Of a DNA stretch of 52,286 bases, positions 43,122-52,068 are shown piece by piece. The DNA is from SXRF01 sp039808985 (GTDB lineage Bacteria > Pseudomonadota > Alphaproteobacteria > Rickettsiales > SXRF01): NCBI GenBank assembly GCA_039808985.1, contig JBDHUC010000012.1:1-52286 (forward strand), given 5' to 3'. Both the position numbers and the translations under genes were made by a program. How positions within the stretch are numbered: position 1 is the stretch's first letter; the number at the start of each line of letters is the position of its first letter. The notes under the pieces are model-generated. The model saw nothing but the letters and a program-made list of their open reading frames with translations. It was not told the origin of the DNA and made no database searches.

Positions 43122-44057
43122 CTATCGGCGTCTTATAGTGGTGAAGTCCTGTTCAGCAGCCTCTGTATTTTTAGCTTTCTGCTCTATCGCCTGCGGGTTG
43201 GAAGAATTATCGCGGCGTTTAATATAGTCAGCGATGGCTTTTTTGCCCTGGGCAACATCACGGAAGCTCCATATATTATTTATAGCACCTTCCATGATAA
43301 GGGAATAAAGCGCGGTTTCAATTGCCTGGCGCACACCGAGTTGGGTTGGTTCATTCATGGTAAACCCGGCTTCGGATTGCAGCAGGTTGCTTACTGCAAA
43401 ATAGCGCAGGAAGTTTGCGTCAGCCCCAACTGAATATATGGTTTTTGAGCTGTTAACTGAAAGTAGGACTTTGCCGGTTTGTATGCTTATAGCCCTTAAA
43501 TACACTGTAACCAGGTCGCGGCGATATTGCACGGCGCCGCCTATGCCAAGGTAAATAGCTCCAGCCCCGCCGGTTACTACGTTGGAATCATAAGATACGA
43601 TACCGCCTTCGATCATCATGCCGCCGTAAAGGAGGGGAGGCAGGCTGGTGAGTTTTTTGCCATCCGGGCCAGCATATTGGTCGCGGGTAAGTTTAATGAT
43701 CTGGCGTTCCTGCATAAGGTGTTTGAGGCTCCCGCGCTCTGCAACTGTAAACCAGTTGTTTTTCCCTGCATTAAGCAGCGCATTAACTAATATCGAATAC
43801 CCGCCTTTGGTAACTGCGCTTGAATAATCTGTATATTGTCCGTTATTGCGGAATTGTCCGGTCTGGTCTACGAAATCATAAACAACAACCGGCACCGGCT
43901 GTACTGGCAATGGCAGGGTTGCTAGTATGCTTCCTGCCCTTGTTTCGTTATTTACCTGCGCTTCTTCAACAAGGCCATTTTCGTATATATCCTTATTCGA
44001 GCAGCTAGCTAAAACACATGCTGATATAGCTATAAAAACATAATTTCTGAGAAGCAT
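43122..44057 (-). CDS. csgG: CsgG, curli secretion channel lipoprotein
   Basis: 311 residues. A lipobox VLASC with the lipidated Cys at 19 ends the signal peptide. The CsgG fold follows: PVPVVVYDFVDQTGQFRNNG, then LLNAGKNNWFTVAERGSLKHL, QERQIIKLTRDQYAG, GGMMIEGGIVSYDSNVVTGG, RRDLVTVYLRAISIQTGKVL, and SKTIYSVGADANFLRYF. CsgG forms the nine-subunit outer membrane pore through which curlin subunits leave the cell. Residues after about 275 are a polar extension. It is the last gene of the curli group. Confidence 0.93.
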   Translation of the reverse strand: MLLRNYVFIAISACVLASCSNKDIYENGLVEEAQVNNETRAGSILATLPLPVQPVPVVVYDFVDQTGQFRNNGQYTDYSSAVTKGGYSILVNALLNAGKNNWFTVAERGSLKHLMQERQIIKLTRDQYAGPDGKKLTSLPPLLYGGMMIEGGIVSYDSNVVTGGAGAIYLGIGGAVQYRRDLVTVYLRAISIQTGKVLLSVNSSKTIYSVGADANFLRYFAVSNLLQSEAGFTMNEPTQLGVRQAIETALYSLIMEGAINNIWSFRDVAQGKKAIADYIKRRDNSSNPQAIEQKAKNTEAAEQDFTTIRRR

Positions 44058-44111
44058 TGGTTTGGCCTTATGATTAAATTTATAAAAATATTTAATATTA
44101 AAACTTATATC

Positions 44112-44537
44112 CTAAATATCAGGAACGACGATTTCGCTGGTTGTGCCGCTTGCATCAACAATTGTTATATGAACATTGCCATCTCCGGGGCGAACAAATG
44201 AAACGCTTCCGCCGCCAGGAAGGCTGTAATGTCCTGATGCATTGGCATTATTAAAAATATCATTGTAGATTTTATTGGTTATCTGGCTTTCAAGGCCCTG
44301 AATTATCAGGCGGTTCTGGTCAAGTGGGCTTGCAGCCTTGGTCTTAGGTGTTGGCTTCACCACGCTATTCATCATTGCTGATGTATCGTTAGGGTTTGCG
44401 GTGTTGAAAAGCGCGGCATTCTGTCCGGTAAAGGTCAGTGGGTTGGCAAGGGAAGGGGCCGCATATAATGCAGTAGATAAGGCTATAATAGATATAACCT
44501 TTGCTTGTAGTGATAAATACCGTTTGCCGTTTAGCAT
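44112..44537 (-). CDS. csgF: CsgF-like curli assembly factor
   Basis: 141 residues with a signal peptide (ALSTALYAAPSLANPLTF). The C-terminal half fits CsgF: LESQITNKIYNDIFNN, and the ending VHITIVDASGTTSEIVVPDI. The N-terminal part, which in CsgF inserts into the CsgG pore, is less typical (NPLTFTGQNAALFNTANPND), without the usual FGG pattern, so the call rests on the C-terminus and on gene order. It has an AAGGGAA ribosome binding site and lies between csgG and the csgB-like gene. Confidence 0.8.
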   Translation of the reverse strand: MLNGKRYLSLQAKVISIIALSTALYAAPSLANPLTFTGQNAALFNTANPNDTSAMMNSVVKPTPKTKAASPLDQNRLIIQGLESQITNKIYNDIFNNANASGHYSLPGGGSVSFVRPGDGNVHITIVDASGTTSEIVVPDI

Positions 44538-44567
44538 ATAATTCCCTTGCTGCGAATATTTGTAATA

Positions 44568-45059
44568 TTAATTGTCCTGCGAATCTTCATCACTATTTGT
44601 TTCTTCGCGCTTCTTTCCGTTCTGGATTATAACTTTGTGGTTATTGTTACCCACCTGGTTTTCAGTTGAATGATTGCCATGTCCGGTTTGCTCAAGGCGC
44701 AGGTCGTTTGAGTCGCCTTTTTGAGTCTGGCTTGCGTAATTGCCGTTGCCTTTCTGGGTTATTGAAGATTTGTTGGATTTGCCATTTTGTATTATAGTTG
44801 CGACATTGCCGCCGAATTTATTTTCTTTCAGTATTTTTTCACTGCGGGCGCGTTCATTGAATTCAGGATTTGTAAGTATTTCTGACTGGTAATCGCTGAC
44901 AGCCGGGTTTTCATCAGCTTTTATGGCCTGTTCTTTGTCACTTTCTACAGGTATAGAGCCGCGCGGGACCTGTGTGATGTTAACATCGCTTCCTGCGAAG
45001 GCAGGGTGTGCTATGCCAGCTACCGCCAGCCCCATAATAATACTGAATGTATTTTTCAT
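44568..45059 (-). CDS. csgB: CsgB-like minor curlin (nucleator)
   Basis: 163 residues from ATG 45059, which has AGAGGGG upstream and begins a proper signal peptide (MKNTFSIIMGLAVAGIAHPAFA). A longer frame to 45215 would put the signal peptide inside the protein. After a linker of about 60 residues come five curlin-type repeats (IIQNGKSNKSSITQKGNGNY and so on). The repeats carry more Lys, His and Glu than the three csgA-like proteins, and the tail is charged (KKREETNSDEDSQDN), which is what one expects of a nucleator. It is placed with csgF and csgG after a strong terminator. Confidence 0.75.
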   Translation of the reverse strand: MKNTFSIIMGLAVAGIAHPAFAGSDVNITQVPRGSIPVESDKEQAIKADENPAVSDYQSEILTNPEFNERARSEKILKENKFGGNVATIIQNGKSNKSSITQKGNGNYASQTQKGDSNDLRLEQTGHGNHSTENQVGNNNHKVIIQNGKKREETNSDEDSQDN

Positions 45060-45224
45060 ATTTAACCCCTCTAATAAAAACCATGCGCTGGTTACAGGCT
45101 GAATAAATTTATTGAGTAATGAATAGCTGGTTTCAGGCGTTATGGGATATAGGATTCTTATCCATATTACAAGCAAAGAAAACATGCCGCGCAAAAGCGC
45201 GGCATGCCTCTCCAATTCAGATAT
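45060..45224 (-). other. csgA1-csgB gap with leader sequence
   Basis: 165 bases. It holds the terminator at 45175-45206 and, further on, the leader and ribosome binding site (AGAGGGG) of the csgB-like gene. The promoter for csgBFG should lie here. Confidence 0.5.
45175..45206 (-). terminator. Strong rho-independent terminator after the curlin genes
   Basis: On the minus strand CATGCCGCGC-TTTT-GCGCGGCATG (45206-45183), a perfect 10-bp GC-rich stem with a 4-base loop, followed by TTTTCTTT. It lies 18 bases after the csgA-like gene at 45225 and would end its transcript before csgBFG. Confidence 0.92.
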
Positions 45225-46238
45225 TTAGTTCTGAGTTATACTAATAGTGTTACCATTGCCTGGCTGGCTAACATTGGAAACGTTGCTGTTGCCAGTCTGG
45301 ATGATCCCAGCATTGTTATTGTTGCCACCTTGAGTGATATCAGCAATGTCATTGTTACCACTCTGGTTGATTGAAGCTGTATCAAAGCTGCCGTGCTGAA
45401 CGATTTTACCATTGTTATGGTTTCCTGACTGAGTGATAGAAGCTATATCGTTATCAGCTGAATTAGGAGTCTGGAAAATGGTTGCAAGGTTGTGATCCCC
45501 ACTTTGATCAACATATCCTTGGTTATAGTCGCCGTTCTGAATAACAGTAGCAAAATCCATGTAACCAGTCTGGTTAACAGCACCTGTATCATAGTTGCCG
45601 TTCTGCACTATGCTGCTGGTAAGGTCATGATCGCCGTGATTGCTACCCTGGCTTATGAAAGCATTGTCATGCTGTCCCTGCTGGATAATGTGAGCGCCAT
45701 TGCCAGAATTAACCTGGGTGATTCCAGCCACGCCATAGCCACCATTCTGATCGATGATAGCATAGCTAATGTCACTGTCAGGGTGGAAAGTGTCGTTGCC
45801 ATCCTGGCTGATAGTTGCTGAGTTGTCGTGAGAAGCTGCGCCCTGGGCAACCTTTGCGGTTAACTGGCCTAAGCTTGCACCGTTTACCTGGCTAATAGAA
45901 GCGGCGTTAGCTGTACCATCCTGAGATAGTTCGACAGTGCTTCCGATGCCATTCTGGCTGATAGATGTGTTATTGCCGGTACCTTTCTGGACCCCAAGGC
46001 TGCCAGCGGTTGTTACATTGTTAGAAGTGCCATCCTGGTTGATATTAAGGGTATTTGTAGAGCCGCCCTGTAAAAATGAATCCCCTGAAGCACCAACGTT
46101 GTTGTTGGTTCCGGTCTGGGTGATGCCAGTTGTGGCGCCACTGCCAGATTGGGTGATGTATACGTTGTTGCTATTAGCCAGCGCGCTTTGAGCGAACAGT
46201 AGAGCAATAGCAGAGCTGATAAGTAGTTTTTTTGTCAT
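45225..46238 (-). CDS. csgA: CsgA-like major curlin, copy 1
   Basis: 337 residues. Signal peptide ending ALLFAQSALA-N, then almost entirely curlin repeats of the type xIxQxGxxNxAxIxQ (for example ASINQSGNNDIADITQGGNN). It is rich in Gln, Asn, Gly and Ser. It is about twice the length of E. coli CsgA (151 residues). Such repeats stack as a beta-solenoid and polymerise into extracellular amyloid fibres. Both ends closely match copy 3 (SNNVYITQSGS at the start and NVSNVSQPGNGN at the end), so the two are recent duplicates. AAGGA ribosome binding site. Confidence 0.92.
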   Translation of the reverse strand: MTKKLLISSAIALLFAQSALANSNNVYITQSGSGATTGITQTGTNNNVGASGDSFLQGGSTNTLNINQDGTSNNVTTAGSLGVQKGTGNNTSISQNGIGSTVELSQDGTANAASISQVNGASLGQLTAKVAQGAASHDNSATISQDGNDTFHPDSDISYAIIDQNGGYGVAGITQVNSGNGAHIIQQGQHDNAFISQGSNHGDHDLTSSIVQNGNYDTGAVNQTGYMDFATVIQNGDYNQGYVDQSGDHNLATIFQTPNSADNDIASITQSGNHNNGKIVQHGSFDTASINQSGNNDIADITQGGNNNNAGIIQTGNSNVSNVSQPGNGNTISITQN

Positions 46239-46277
46239 AGACTATCCTTAAATTAGTAAGTTAAACACACATAATGG

Positions 46278-46342
46278 AATTAATATTAAAATATTAATAT
46301 TAATTTTTTAACATAAAGAGATTTGCTGGCCCTTTATGTTAA
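46278..46342. repeat. Two consecutive hairpins between curlin copies 2 and 1
   Basis: TTAACATAAAG (46308-46318) and CTTTATGTTAA (46332-46342) are perfect 11-base arms; the right arm covers the stop codon of copy 2. An AT-only palindrome, AATTAATATTA (46278-46288) and TAATATTAATT (46295-46305), follows on the transcript. Possible processing or stability elements. Confidence 0.7.
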
Positions 46343-46935
46343 TTCTGGTGGATGGAAATTGAACCGCCATTTCCTGTCTGGCTGACAGAAATGAAGTTTG
46401 CATTTCCTTCCTGAATTATAGTTGAACTGTTCCCGTTGCCGCTTTGTGTTACTAAAGCAGTGTCATTAAATCCGCTTTGCGAAATTGTAGACTGGTTATA
46501 GTTGCCGCTTTGGATAACTTCCGCATTATCATTATTGCCAGATTGTAGTATCTGCGAGAAATTATTATCGCCGCTTTGAGTTACTGATGCGATATCATTA
46601 TTCCCTGATTGGGTTATCAAAGAAACGTCATTATCACCGGTCTGTGTTACCCATGCCTGGTTAGAGCTGCCGGACTGTGTGATTTCAGAAGAATCATTTG
46701 AGCCTTCCTGTATAAGATATGCTTCCTGGTTTGGCCCTGCCTGAGAAATTGTTGCAATTCCATAATCGCCTGATTGGGTTATTTCAACAATATCATTGTT
46801 TCCTGATTGGCTTACTGTTGCGTTGCCGAAATCGCCAGCCTGCATTATATATACACTGTTGCTGTCAGCCAGGGCTGTTTGGGAAAATAAAATTATGGAT
46901 AATACTGATACTGCTGCTTTTCGGCTCTTTAACAT
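46339..46935 (-). CDS. csgA: CsgA-like curlin, copy 2
   Basis: 198 residues with signal peptide VLSIILFSQTALA-D. The mature part is a very regular series of short repeats (VTQSGDNNFSQILQSGNNDN and relatives) ending SISIHQN. The QSGNND-type unit is more uniform than in copies 1 and 3. It has an AGGATAAG ribosome binding site. Extracellular amyloid subunit by family. Confidence 0.9.
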   Translation of the reverse strand: MLKSRKAAVSVLSIILFSQTALADSNSVYIMQAGDFGNATVSQSGNNDIVEITQSGDYGIATISQAGPNQEAYLIQEGSNDSSEITQSGSSNQAWVTQTGDNDVSLITQSGNNDIASVTQSGDNNFSQILQSGNNDNAEVIQSGNYNQSTISQSGFNDTALVTQSGNGNSSTIIQEGNANFISVSQTGNGGSISIHQN

Positions 46936-46963
46936 ATGCTTATCCTGAATATTAGGTATTAAG

Positions 46964-46995
46964 ATACTTGGGAGGAGATTACTCCCCCCAAGTAT
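46964..46995. repeat. Hairpin between curlin copies 3 and 2
   Basis: ATACTTGGG-A-GGAG (46964-46977), loop ATTA, CTCC-C-CCCAAGTAT (46982-46995): 13 pairs with one mismatch. It follows the stop codon of copy 3 by 7 bases. There is no T-run on the coding strand, so it may slow decay or attenuate rather than terminate fully. Confidence 0.75.
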
Positions 46996-47002
46996 TTAGT
47001 AA

Positions 47003-47884
47003 TTAGTTCTGAACAATAGTTAAGCTGTTACCATTTCCTGGCTGGCTAACGTTAGAAACGTTAAAGCTGCCATTCTGGGTGACACTTGCATTATTGTTGT
47101 TACCTGATTGGTCAATTGTGGCATTATCAGCAAAGCCGTACTGAGCGATGCCGGCAGTGTTGCCATTTCCGCTCTGGTTGATGAGAGCAGTGTCAGATTC
47201 GCCGTTCTGAATGATAGAAGCGGTATCATTATCGCCAGATTGTGTAATAGTAGCTACGCCTTCATCGCCGCCAGGTCCCTGGGTGATGGAAGCATAGTCA
47301 TAATCACCGCTCTGATTTACAGTTGCTGTAGATTCAGCAATATTCTGGGCGATATAGGCTTGGTCATGATCACCGCTTTGGGTAATGCTGGCGGTACTTG
47401 GCATGTCACCTGCATCAAAATCTACAGGATCGCTGCCATTTTGTGTAATGGATGCAATGCTGTTAGAAGAAGTGCTGGTCTGGGTTATGGAAGCCTGGTT
47501 AAGGCCGATACCTTCACCATTAGACTGGTTTATCCCAGCAGTATTGCCGGTACCATCCTGATTAAGGTTAGCTACTTCGCCAATCTCGGTCTGGGTTATT
47601 GAAGCGGAGTTACCATTGCCAGCCTGAACACCCCAGCCGCCGCCAGTTGTTACAGAGTTGCCGGTACCGTCCTGGTTAACGGATAGTGTGTTGTATGAAC
47701 CGCCTTGCTGGAAAGGGGTGCCCGAAACGCCGACATTGTTGTTGGTGCCGGTCTGGGCTATGCCAACCAAACCGTTGCTACCAGACTGGGTTACATATAC
47801 GTTGTTGCTATCTGCGAATGCGCTGGAAGCGAATAGGGAGAGAGCAAAAGCAGAGCTGATTAATAGATTGTTTTTTGTAAGCAT
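47003..47884 (-). CDS. csgA: CsgA-like major curlin, copy 3
   Basis: 293 residues from ATG 47884 (AAGGATA nine bases upstream); an ATG two codons earlier at 47890 is too close to that site. Signal peptide FALSLFASSAFA-D. The repeats match copy 1 along the first 70 and last 25 residues, including the distinctive FQQGGSYNTLSVNQDGTGN block. The middle repeats have diverged. It is the first of the three curlin genes and is preceded by a long AT-rich leader region. Confidence 0.9.
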   Translation of the reverse strand: MLTKNNLLISSAFALSLFASSAFADSNNVYVTQSGSNGLVGIAQTGTNNNVGVSGTPFQQGGSYNTLSVNQDGTGNSVTTGGGWGVQAGNGNSASITQTEIGEVANLNQDGTGNTAGINQSNGEGIGLNQASITQTSTSSNSIASITQNGSDPVDFDAGDMPSTASITQSGDHDQAYIAQNIAESTATVNQSGDYDYASITQGPGGDEGVATITQSGDNDTASIIQNGESDTALINQSGNGNTAGIAQYGFADNATIDQSGNNNNASVTQNGSFNVSNVSQPGNGNSLTIVQN

Positions 47885-48512
47885 TTTCATTATCCTTTTG
47901 GTTAATAGGTTGTTTAACAGTAAATAAATCAGAAGAAACACTCGCTTCGCCACAAGTGTTATATTTTTGCCTGAGGCGTTTATTTAGCAATTTTCTATGC
48001 CTTGTTAAGCTTTGATTAACGAGAATTAAAAAATAACTAATTAAGCTTGCGTGATGTATATTATTTAATATTTGATGTCAACATAATTTATATTTAATAA
48101 TGTAATAAAATAGGATGTATTTTTACGATAGATTTTAGTGGATTTTTTAAAAAAAATTGCTTTATCATTTTAAAATCAAATTAATATAATTTATGTGGTC
48201 AGAAATTTATCACCATTATATATGTGGTTTTTATTAAGAATATTTATTTAATATTGGTAGTTTTTAACTGTTTTGATGTTATAAAAAATTAAAGTAATAA
48301 ACCAATCCCCATTTCGCGCAGAAAAGGAAAACATTTATTATATTCTTTTGCGGTTGGTTCCCGAGTAAATATTGGTAAGTTTTATTATAGTCAAACAATC
48401 TTTTTATCTTTGATTTTTTTTATTCAAACGGTAAGACACATAACATGGAAAGCGGAGGATGTGGTTGACTGAGGTCAAACCCATTAAAATATTTTATGCT
48501 GGAGGTATATTG
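47885..48512. other. Long AT-rich intergenic region upstream of curli and polysaccharide genes
   Basis: 628 bases, the longest gap in the window and the most AT-rich. It must hold the curlin promoter (minus strand) and the promoter of the glycosyltransferase operon (plus strand). A hairpin AACACTCG/CAAGTGTT (47937-47944 with 47953-47960) lies in the likely curlin leader. Runs of A and T between 48100 and 48300 could bend DNA or bind nucleoid proteins such as H-NS-like or IHF-like factors. No gene is visible. Confidence 0.6.
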
Positions 48513-49529
48513 ATGGAAGGGCAGGAAAAGCAGTGTGACGTTTCTATTATAATGCCACTTTATAATTGTGAAAAAACAGTTGAAAAAGCAATTTCTTCAG
48601 CACTTTCCCAAACTGTTGCTAATATAGAAATCATTGTTGTTGATGATTGTTCAAAGGATGGCTCGGCAGCTATAGTTGAAAAAATGGCAGCTAATGACAG
48701 CAGGGTAAAGCTTATAAAACTTCCTGAAAATTTAGGAGTTGGCGGCGCGCGAAAAAAAGCGCTGGAAAATGTTTCTGGCGAATTCATAACAATGCTTGAT
48801 GCTGATGACTGGTATTTGCCAGGCAGGGTAGAGCATCTTTTGCAAATGGCGAAAGAATTGAACGCTGATATTGTTTGCGATAATTTATACTTGTTTGACC
48901 ATGCGCTGGGCCGTGTGGTTGGTAAAACGGAGTATGGCTGGAAAAATAAAATAAGGCCGTTAGGGGGGCGGGAGGTTTTCGATTTAGATAATGCTTTTGG
49001 CAGGCATCATCTGGGAACAACGCAACCTATTATAAGGACTTCTTTTATAAGGAAAAATAATATAACTTATGATACTACATATAGGTGTGGTGAAGATTTC
49101 CTGTTTCTCTCCGAGCTTATATTAAGCGGCGCAAAATCCTATATAATTCCATATGCCGGATATGTTTATATACATAGGATTTCACCAAGTGCGAGGACTG
49201 TTGCTCCGAACTCTACGGCTGACCATGGATATGAAGGGATACTGAAATCCTGTGATCATTTGTTAGAGAAATATGGTAATAGAATGACTGAGGCGGAGCG
49301 AACTGCTCTTAAAAGGCGAAAAAAATCAATTATATATTGGACAATTTACAATTATGATTTTCTTCCGTCTATACATAGGAAAGATTATAAGAAGGTCTTT
49401 TCATTAATAAAAAAATATCCGTTTATATGGGTAATTAAATTTTATACTGTGAGAAACCGCATACAAAATTTATTGATGATTAACAGCAGGAATAATATAA
49501 AATATATGGAGATATGCAGCAATATTTAA
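48513..49529 (+). CDS. Family 2 glycosyltransferase
   Basis: 338 residues from ATG 48513, which has TGGAGG eight bases upstream; an ATG at 48459 overlaps its own ribosome binding site. GT-A fold motifs: VSIIMPLYNCEKTVEKAISS, IIVVDDCSKDGS at 41-51, GGARKKALENVSGEF, and the metal-binding MLDADDW at 94-100. It transfers a sugar from a nucleotide donor to a growing cell-surface glycan. It is followed by a Stealth-type gene and then a flippase, pointing to capsule, exopolysaccharide or O-antigen synthesis. Confidence 0.88.
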   Translation: MEGQEKQCDVSIIMPLYNCEKTVEKAISSALSQTVANIEIIVVDDCSKDGSAAIVEKMAANDSRVKLIKLPENLGVGGARKKALENVSGEFITMLDADDWYLPGRVEHLLQMAKELNADIVCDNLYLFDHALGRVVGKTEYGWKNKIRPLGGREVFDLDNAFGRHHLGTTQPIIRTSFIRKNNITYDTTYRCGEDFLFLSELILSGAKSYIIPYAGYVYIHRISPSARTVAPNSTADHGYEGILKSCDHLLEKYGNRMTEAERTALKRRKKSIIYWTIYNYDFLPSIHRKDYKKVFSLIKKYPFIWVIKFYTVRNRIQNLLMINSRNNIKYMEICSNI

Positions 49530-49626
49530 ATTGCTCTGCGATACACGCATATATTAGTTATATTGAAAACTAAATGCGCATTGCATTAGTATATAAGTAT
49601 ATAACTGGAAAGAGATTAATCAAGAT

Positions 49627-50625
49627 ATGGATATTGATGTTGTATTTACGTGGGTAAATGAGAAAGACCAGGCGTGGAAAGAGAGGCGTCAGGAGTTCGC
49701 CAACAAAGAAACTGGCAAGGATTTGCCATATCGCGCTGGTGCATCCCGGTTTCAGGATAATAATGAGCTTCGATATAGCCTTAGAAGTATAGAAAAATAC
49801 TTACCTTTTATACGCAATATATATATAGTCCATACAGGCGCTGCTCCAGAATGGCTTGAAAATGGTAATGGTTTGTTTTTTATTCCGCAGGAAAGCATAC
49901 TGCCCTTAAATTGTCGCCCTACATATCAATCTGATGTAATAGAAGCTTTTTTATATAAAATACCGGGGCTGGCTGAACATTATATTTATTCAAATGATGA
50001 TTCTTTCTTTTGTCATCCGCATCAACCATCTGATTTTTTTGACAGCGCTGGAAAGGCCAGGGTAGGAATAAGGCAGCGCCTTGCAGGAGAAGGAAAAAAA
50101 GCTTCTCTGACATTCCGTCAATCTGAAAGAAATACTGCCAGGGCCATTAAAAGACATATAACTGCTCCTAAGCCTGTTACTGTAAGCTACCCATGGGTTC
50201 CCCTTTTTATCCGTTGCATGCTGAAGCAATGCCTGCCAATTAATACAATGGCGCATGTATCGCAGCCCTTTAGAAAATCTATATGGGATGGATTCCATAA
50301 TGTGTTTTCAGAGGAAATTAAAATTCTTTGCCAGAGCAGGTTTCGCAGCCCAAATGGCTTTGCTACAAATTTGATGGCCAACCATTATGCATTATCAATT
50401 GGCAAGGCAGTTTTTGAATATCAGGATCAGAATGATTACCTGGGTAGGGGGCAATCTCTTGAAGAGAGAGTAGCATTTAAAAAAGAATTGCAAGAAAACA
50501 GCCATAACATTAAGCGGTTTTGTTTGAATGATGAGGTTTCAAATAATGAAGATGGCTGGGATGATTACGTTTCGGGAATATTAAATAATCTTTTCCCTAA
50601 GCCAAGCCGTTGGGAAATTGTCTGA
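49627..50625 (+). CDS. Stealth-family sugar-phosphate transferase
   Basis: 332 residues. The four conserved regions of the Stealth family are visible: DIDVVFTWVN (2-11), NNELRYSLRSIEKYLPFI with IYIVHTGAAPEWL (about 46-80), YIYSNDDSFF (about 119-128) and a later AHVSQPFRKSIW (about 205-217). These proteins transfer hexose-1-phosphate and build phosphodiester-linked capsule or exopolysaccharide. In the animal homologue (GNPTAB) the same fold makes phosphomannose. It follows the GT2 gene by 97 bases. Confidence 0.85.
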   Translation: MDIDVVFTWVNEKDQAWKERRQEFANKETGKDLPYRAGASRFQDNNELRYSLRSIEKYLPFIRNIYIVHTGAAPEWLENGNGLFFIPQESILPLNCRPTYQSDVIEAFLYKIPGLAEHYIYSNDDSFFCHPHQPSDFFDSAGKARVGIRQRLAGEGKKASLTFRQSERNTARAIKRHITAPKPVTVSYPWVPLFIRCMLKQCLPINTMAHVSQPFRKSIWDGFHNVFSEEIKILCQSRFRSPNGFATNLMANHYALSIGKAVFEYQDQNDYLGRGQSLEERVAFKKELQENSHNIKRFCLNDEVSNNEDGWDDYVSGILNNLFPKPSRWEIV

Positions 50626-50635
50626 TATATAATAA

Positions 50636-51967
50636 CTATCGCTTTTTTCTGCGCGCTTCCTGTATTGCTGTATACATCATTATAAAGAATATAATACTGA
50701 AGATTGCTTGCGTGCAGCAGTAAATTGTAAGTGCTGTCATAACGTCCAGGTTATATTTGTAACTCCCGAATAATACACCGAATATACTGGTGAGGCGGAG
50801 AACCTCGAATATAAAAGAGCGTTTCTGTTTTTCAAGTATTTGCAAAGTATAGCTTACAGGATGGAATGTTAAGCCGAACAAGTACGATATGCTGAATATA
50901 TGTATATAAGGAACCGCATCTGTCCAGTTTTCACCAAAAACGACAGGTACAAAATATTTTGCACTTATGTTTAAAATAAGCAGCCATGACGCAACTATGG
51001 TGAATTGGAAACGTATAAGTTTTATAAACCTCTTATGCATAGTTTCTGGGTCGGAATCCCTTATCTTGGAAGCATCCCCCAAATAAACCTGAAGTATTGA
51101 GGTGCTTATCATAATAAGAGGTCTTCCGATTATACGGTTTATAAGGAAAAGGAATCCGGTGATAGTTGTCGAATGGTAAAATGCCGGTATAACGATGAGC
51201 AATATTCCATCGCCTCCTAAATTGCTTATAATAACTGATAAGCTGGAAAATAATGGGAAATTACGGAATTTCCACATAAGGGATTTCATTTTTGCGAGTG
51301 ATATTGTTTGTAGCATTTCTTTTGGGTCGTGAATCAGGTTTTTAAACAGTATTGTAACGCCGGAAGTCTGGCCGATAACAAATCCGGTTATCATCCCCCA
51401 TATATTAGCTCCTAAAAGGCCCAGTATTATCTGGGCGACTGGGCCGCTATAACCCTGGTAAACCTTGGTTTTGGAGAGGGCTTTAAACGATTGCCTGTAG
51501 GTTGCGTATGCAACTCCTATCTGGTATGAGCCTATGGCAAAAAGACCCAGCGGTATCATCATGCGGTATGGCCATAATAGCCCAAGTGCCTGCCTGGCAA
51601 ATTCAGGAATTTCTACAACAAACAGCAATGTAATGCTTATGATTGCGCAAAAGCAAATCAATGATGCAAAGCAGACTGCTATCATATTATTGGCTTCTTC
51701 CTCGGTCTTCGATAGTGGGATTGCGACTTCGTAGCGCAATGATACAATCAAAGAGAGCAAGGAAACTGTAGTCATGTATATACCCAGAACGCCAAACTCA
51801 TCGGGCGTGTATATGCGGGTGAGGGCAGGGGACAGGAGAACCGAAGCTACCTGCCCCAGGGCCGTTCCTATGAACATCATAAGCACGTTGCGCGCGAAAC
51901 TCCCATGTGCCAGTTTTTCACCAAGCTTTATGTTCTGCCGCAGAATAAAATCTTTAAAAGTTTTCAT
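50636..51967 (-). CDS. Polysaccharide flippase (Wzx-like, MOP superfamily)
   Basis: 443 residues with about 12 hydrophobic helices spread evenly, and a typical opening VLMMFIGTALGQVASVLLSPALTR followed by IYTPDEFGVLGIY. Members of this family move undecaprenyl-linked repeat units across the inner membrane for LPS O-antigen, capsule or exopolysaccharide. It is convergent with the Stealth gene, ending 10 bases from it, so it is a separate transcript in the same functional cluster. Confidence 0.85.
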   Translation of the reverse strand: MKTFKDFILRQNIKLGEKLAHGSFARNVLMMFIGTALGQVASVLLSPALTRIYTPDEFGVLGIYMTTVSLLSLIVSLRYEVAIPLSKTEEEANNMIAVCFASLICFCAIISITLLFVVEIPEFARQALGLLWPYRMMIPLGLFAIGSYQIGVAYATYRQSFKALSKTKVYQGYSGPVAQIILGLLGANIWGMITGFVIGQTSGVTILFKNLIHDPKEMLQTISLAKMKSLMWKFRNFPLFSSLSVIISNLGGDGILLIVIPAFYHSTTITGFLFLINRIIGRPLIMISTSILQVYLGDASKIRDSDPETMHKRFIKLIRFQFTIVASWLLILNISAKYFVPVVFGENWTDAVPYIHIFSISYLFGLTFHPVSYTLQILEKQKRSFIFEVLRLTSIFGVLFGSYKYNLDVMTALTIYCCTQAIFSIIFFIMMYTAIQEARRKKR

Positions 51968-52068
51968 AAATATAGGAAGTTGTAGGCTAATTTCGGCGGC
52001 ATAATAGCAATAAACCCCTTAATGTCCATGAAGCATTATAACTAAACATTTTTATTTTGGTATATTCG

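Noticed and set aside
45060..45215. Longer start for the csgB-like gene at 45215
   Set aside because: It would place an internal signal peptide 52 residues in and would include the terminator hairpin; ATG 45059 has a strong ribosome binding site.
45225..47884. Dense short repeats resembling a CRISPR array
   Set aside because: The repeats are in-frame curlin units of uneven sequence; there are no identical repeats with unique spacers and no cas genes.
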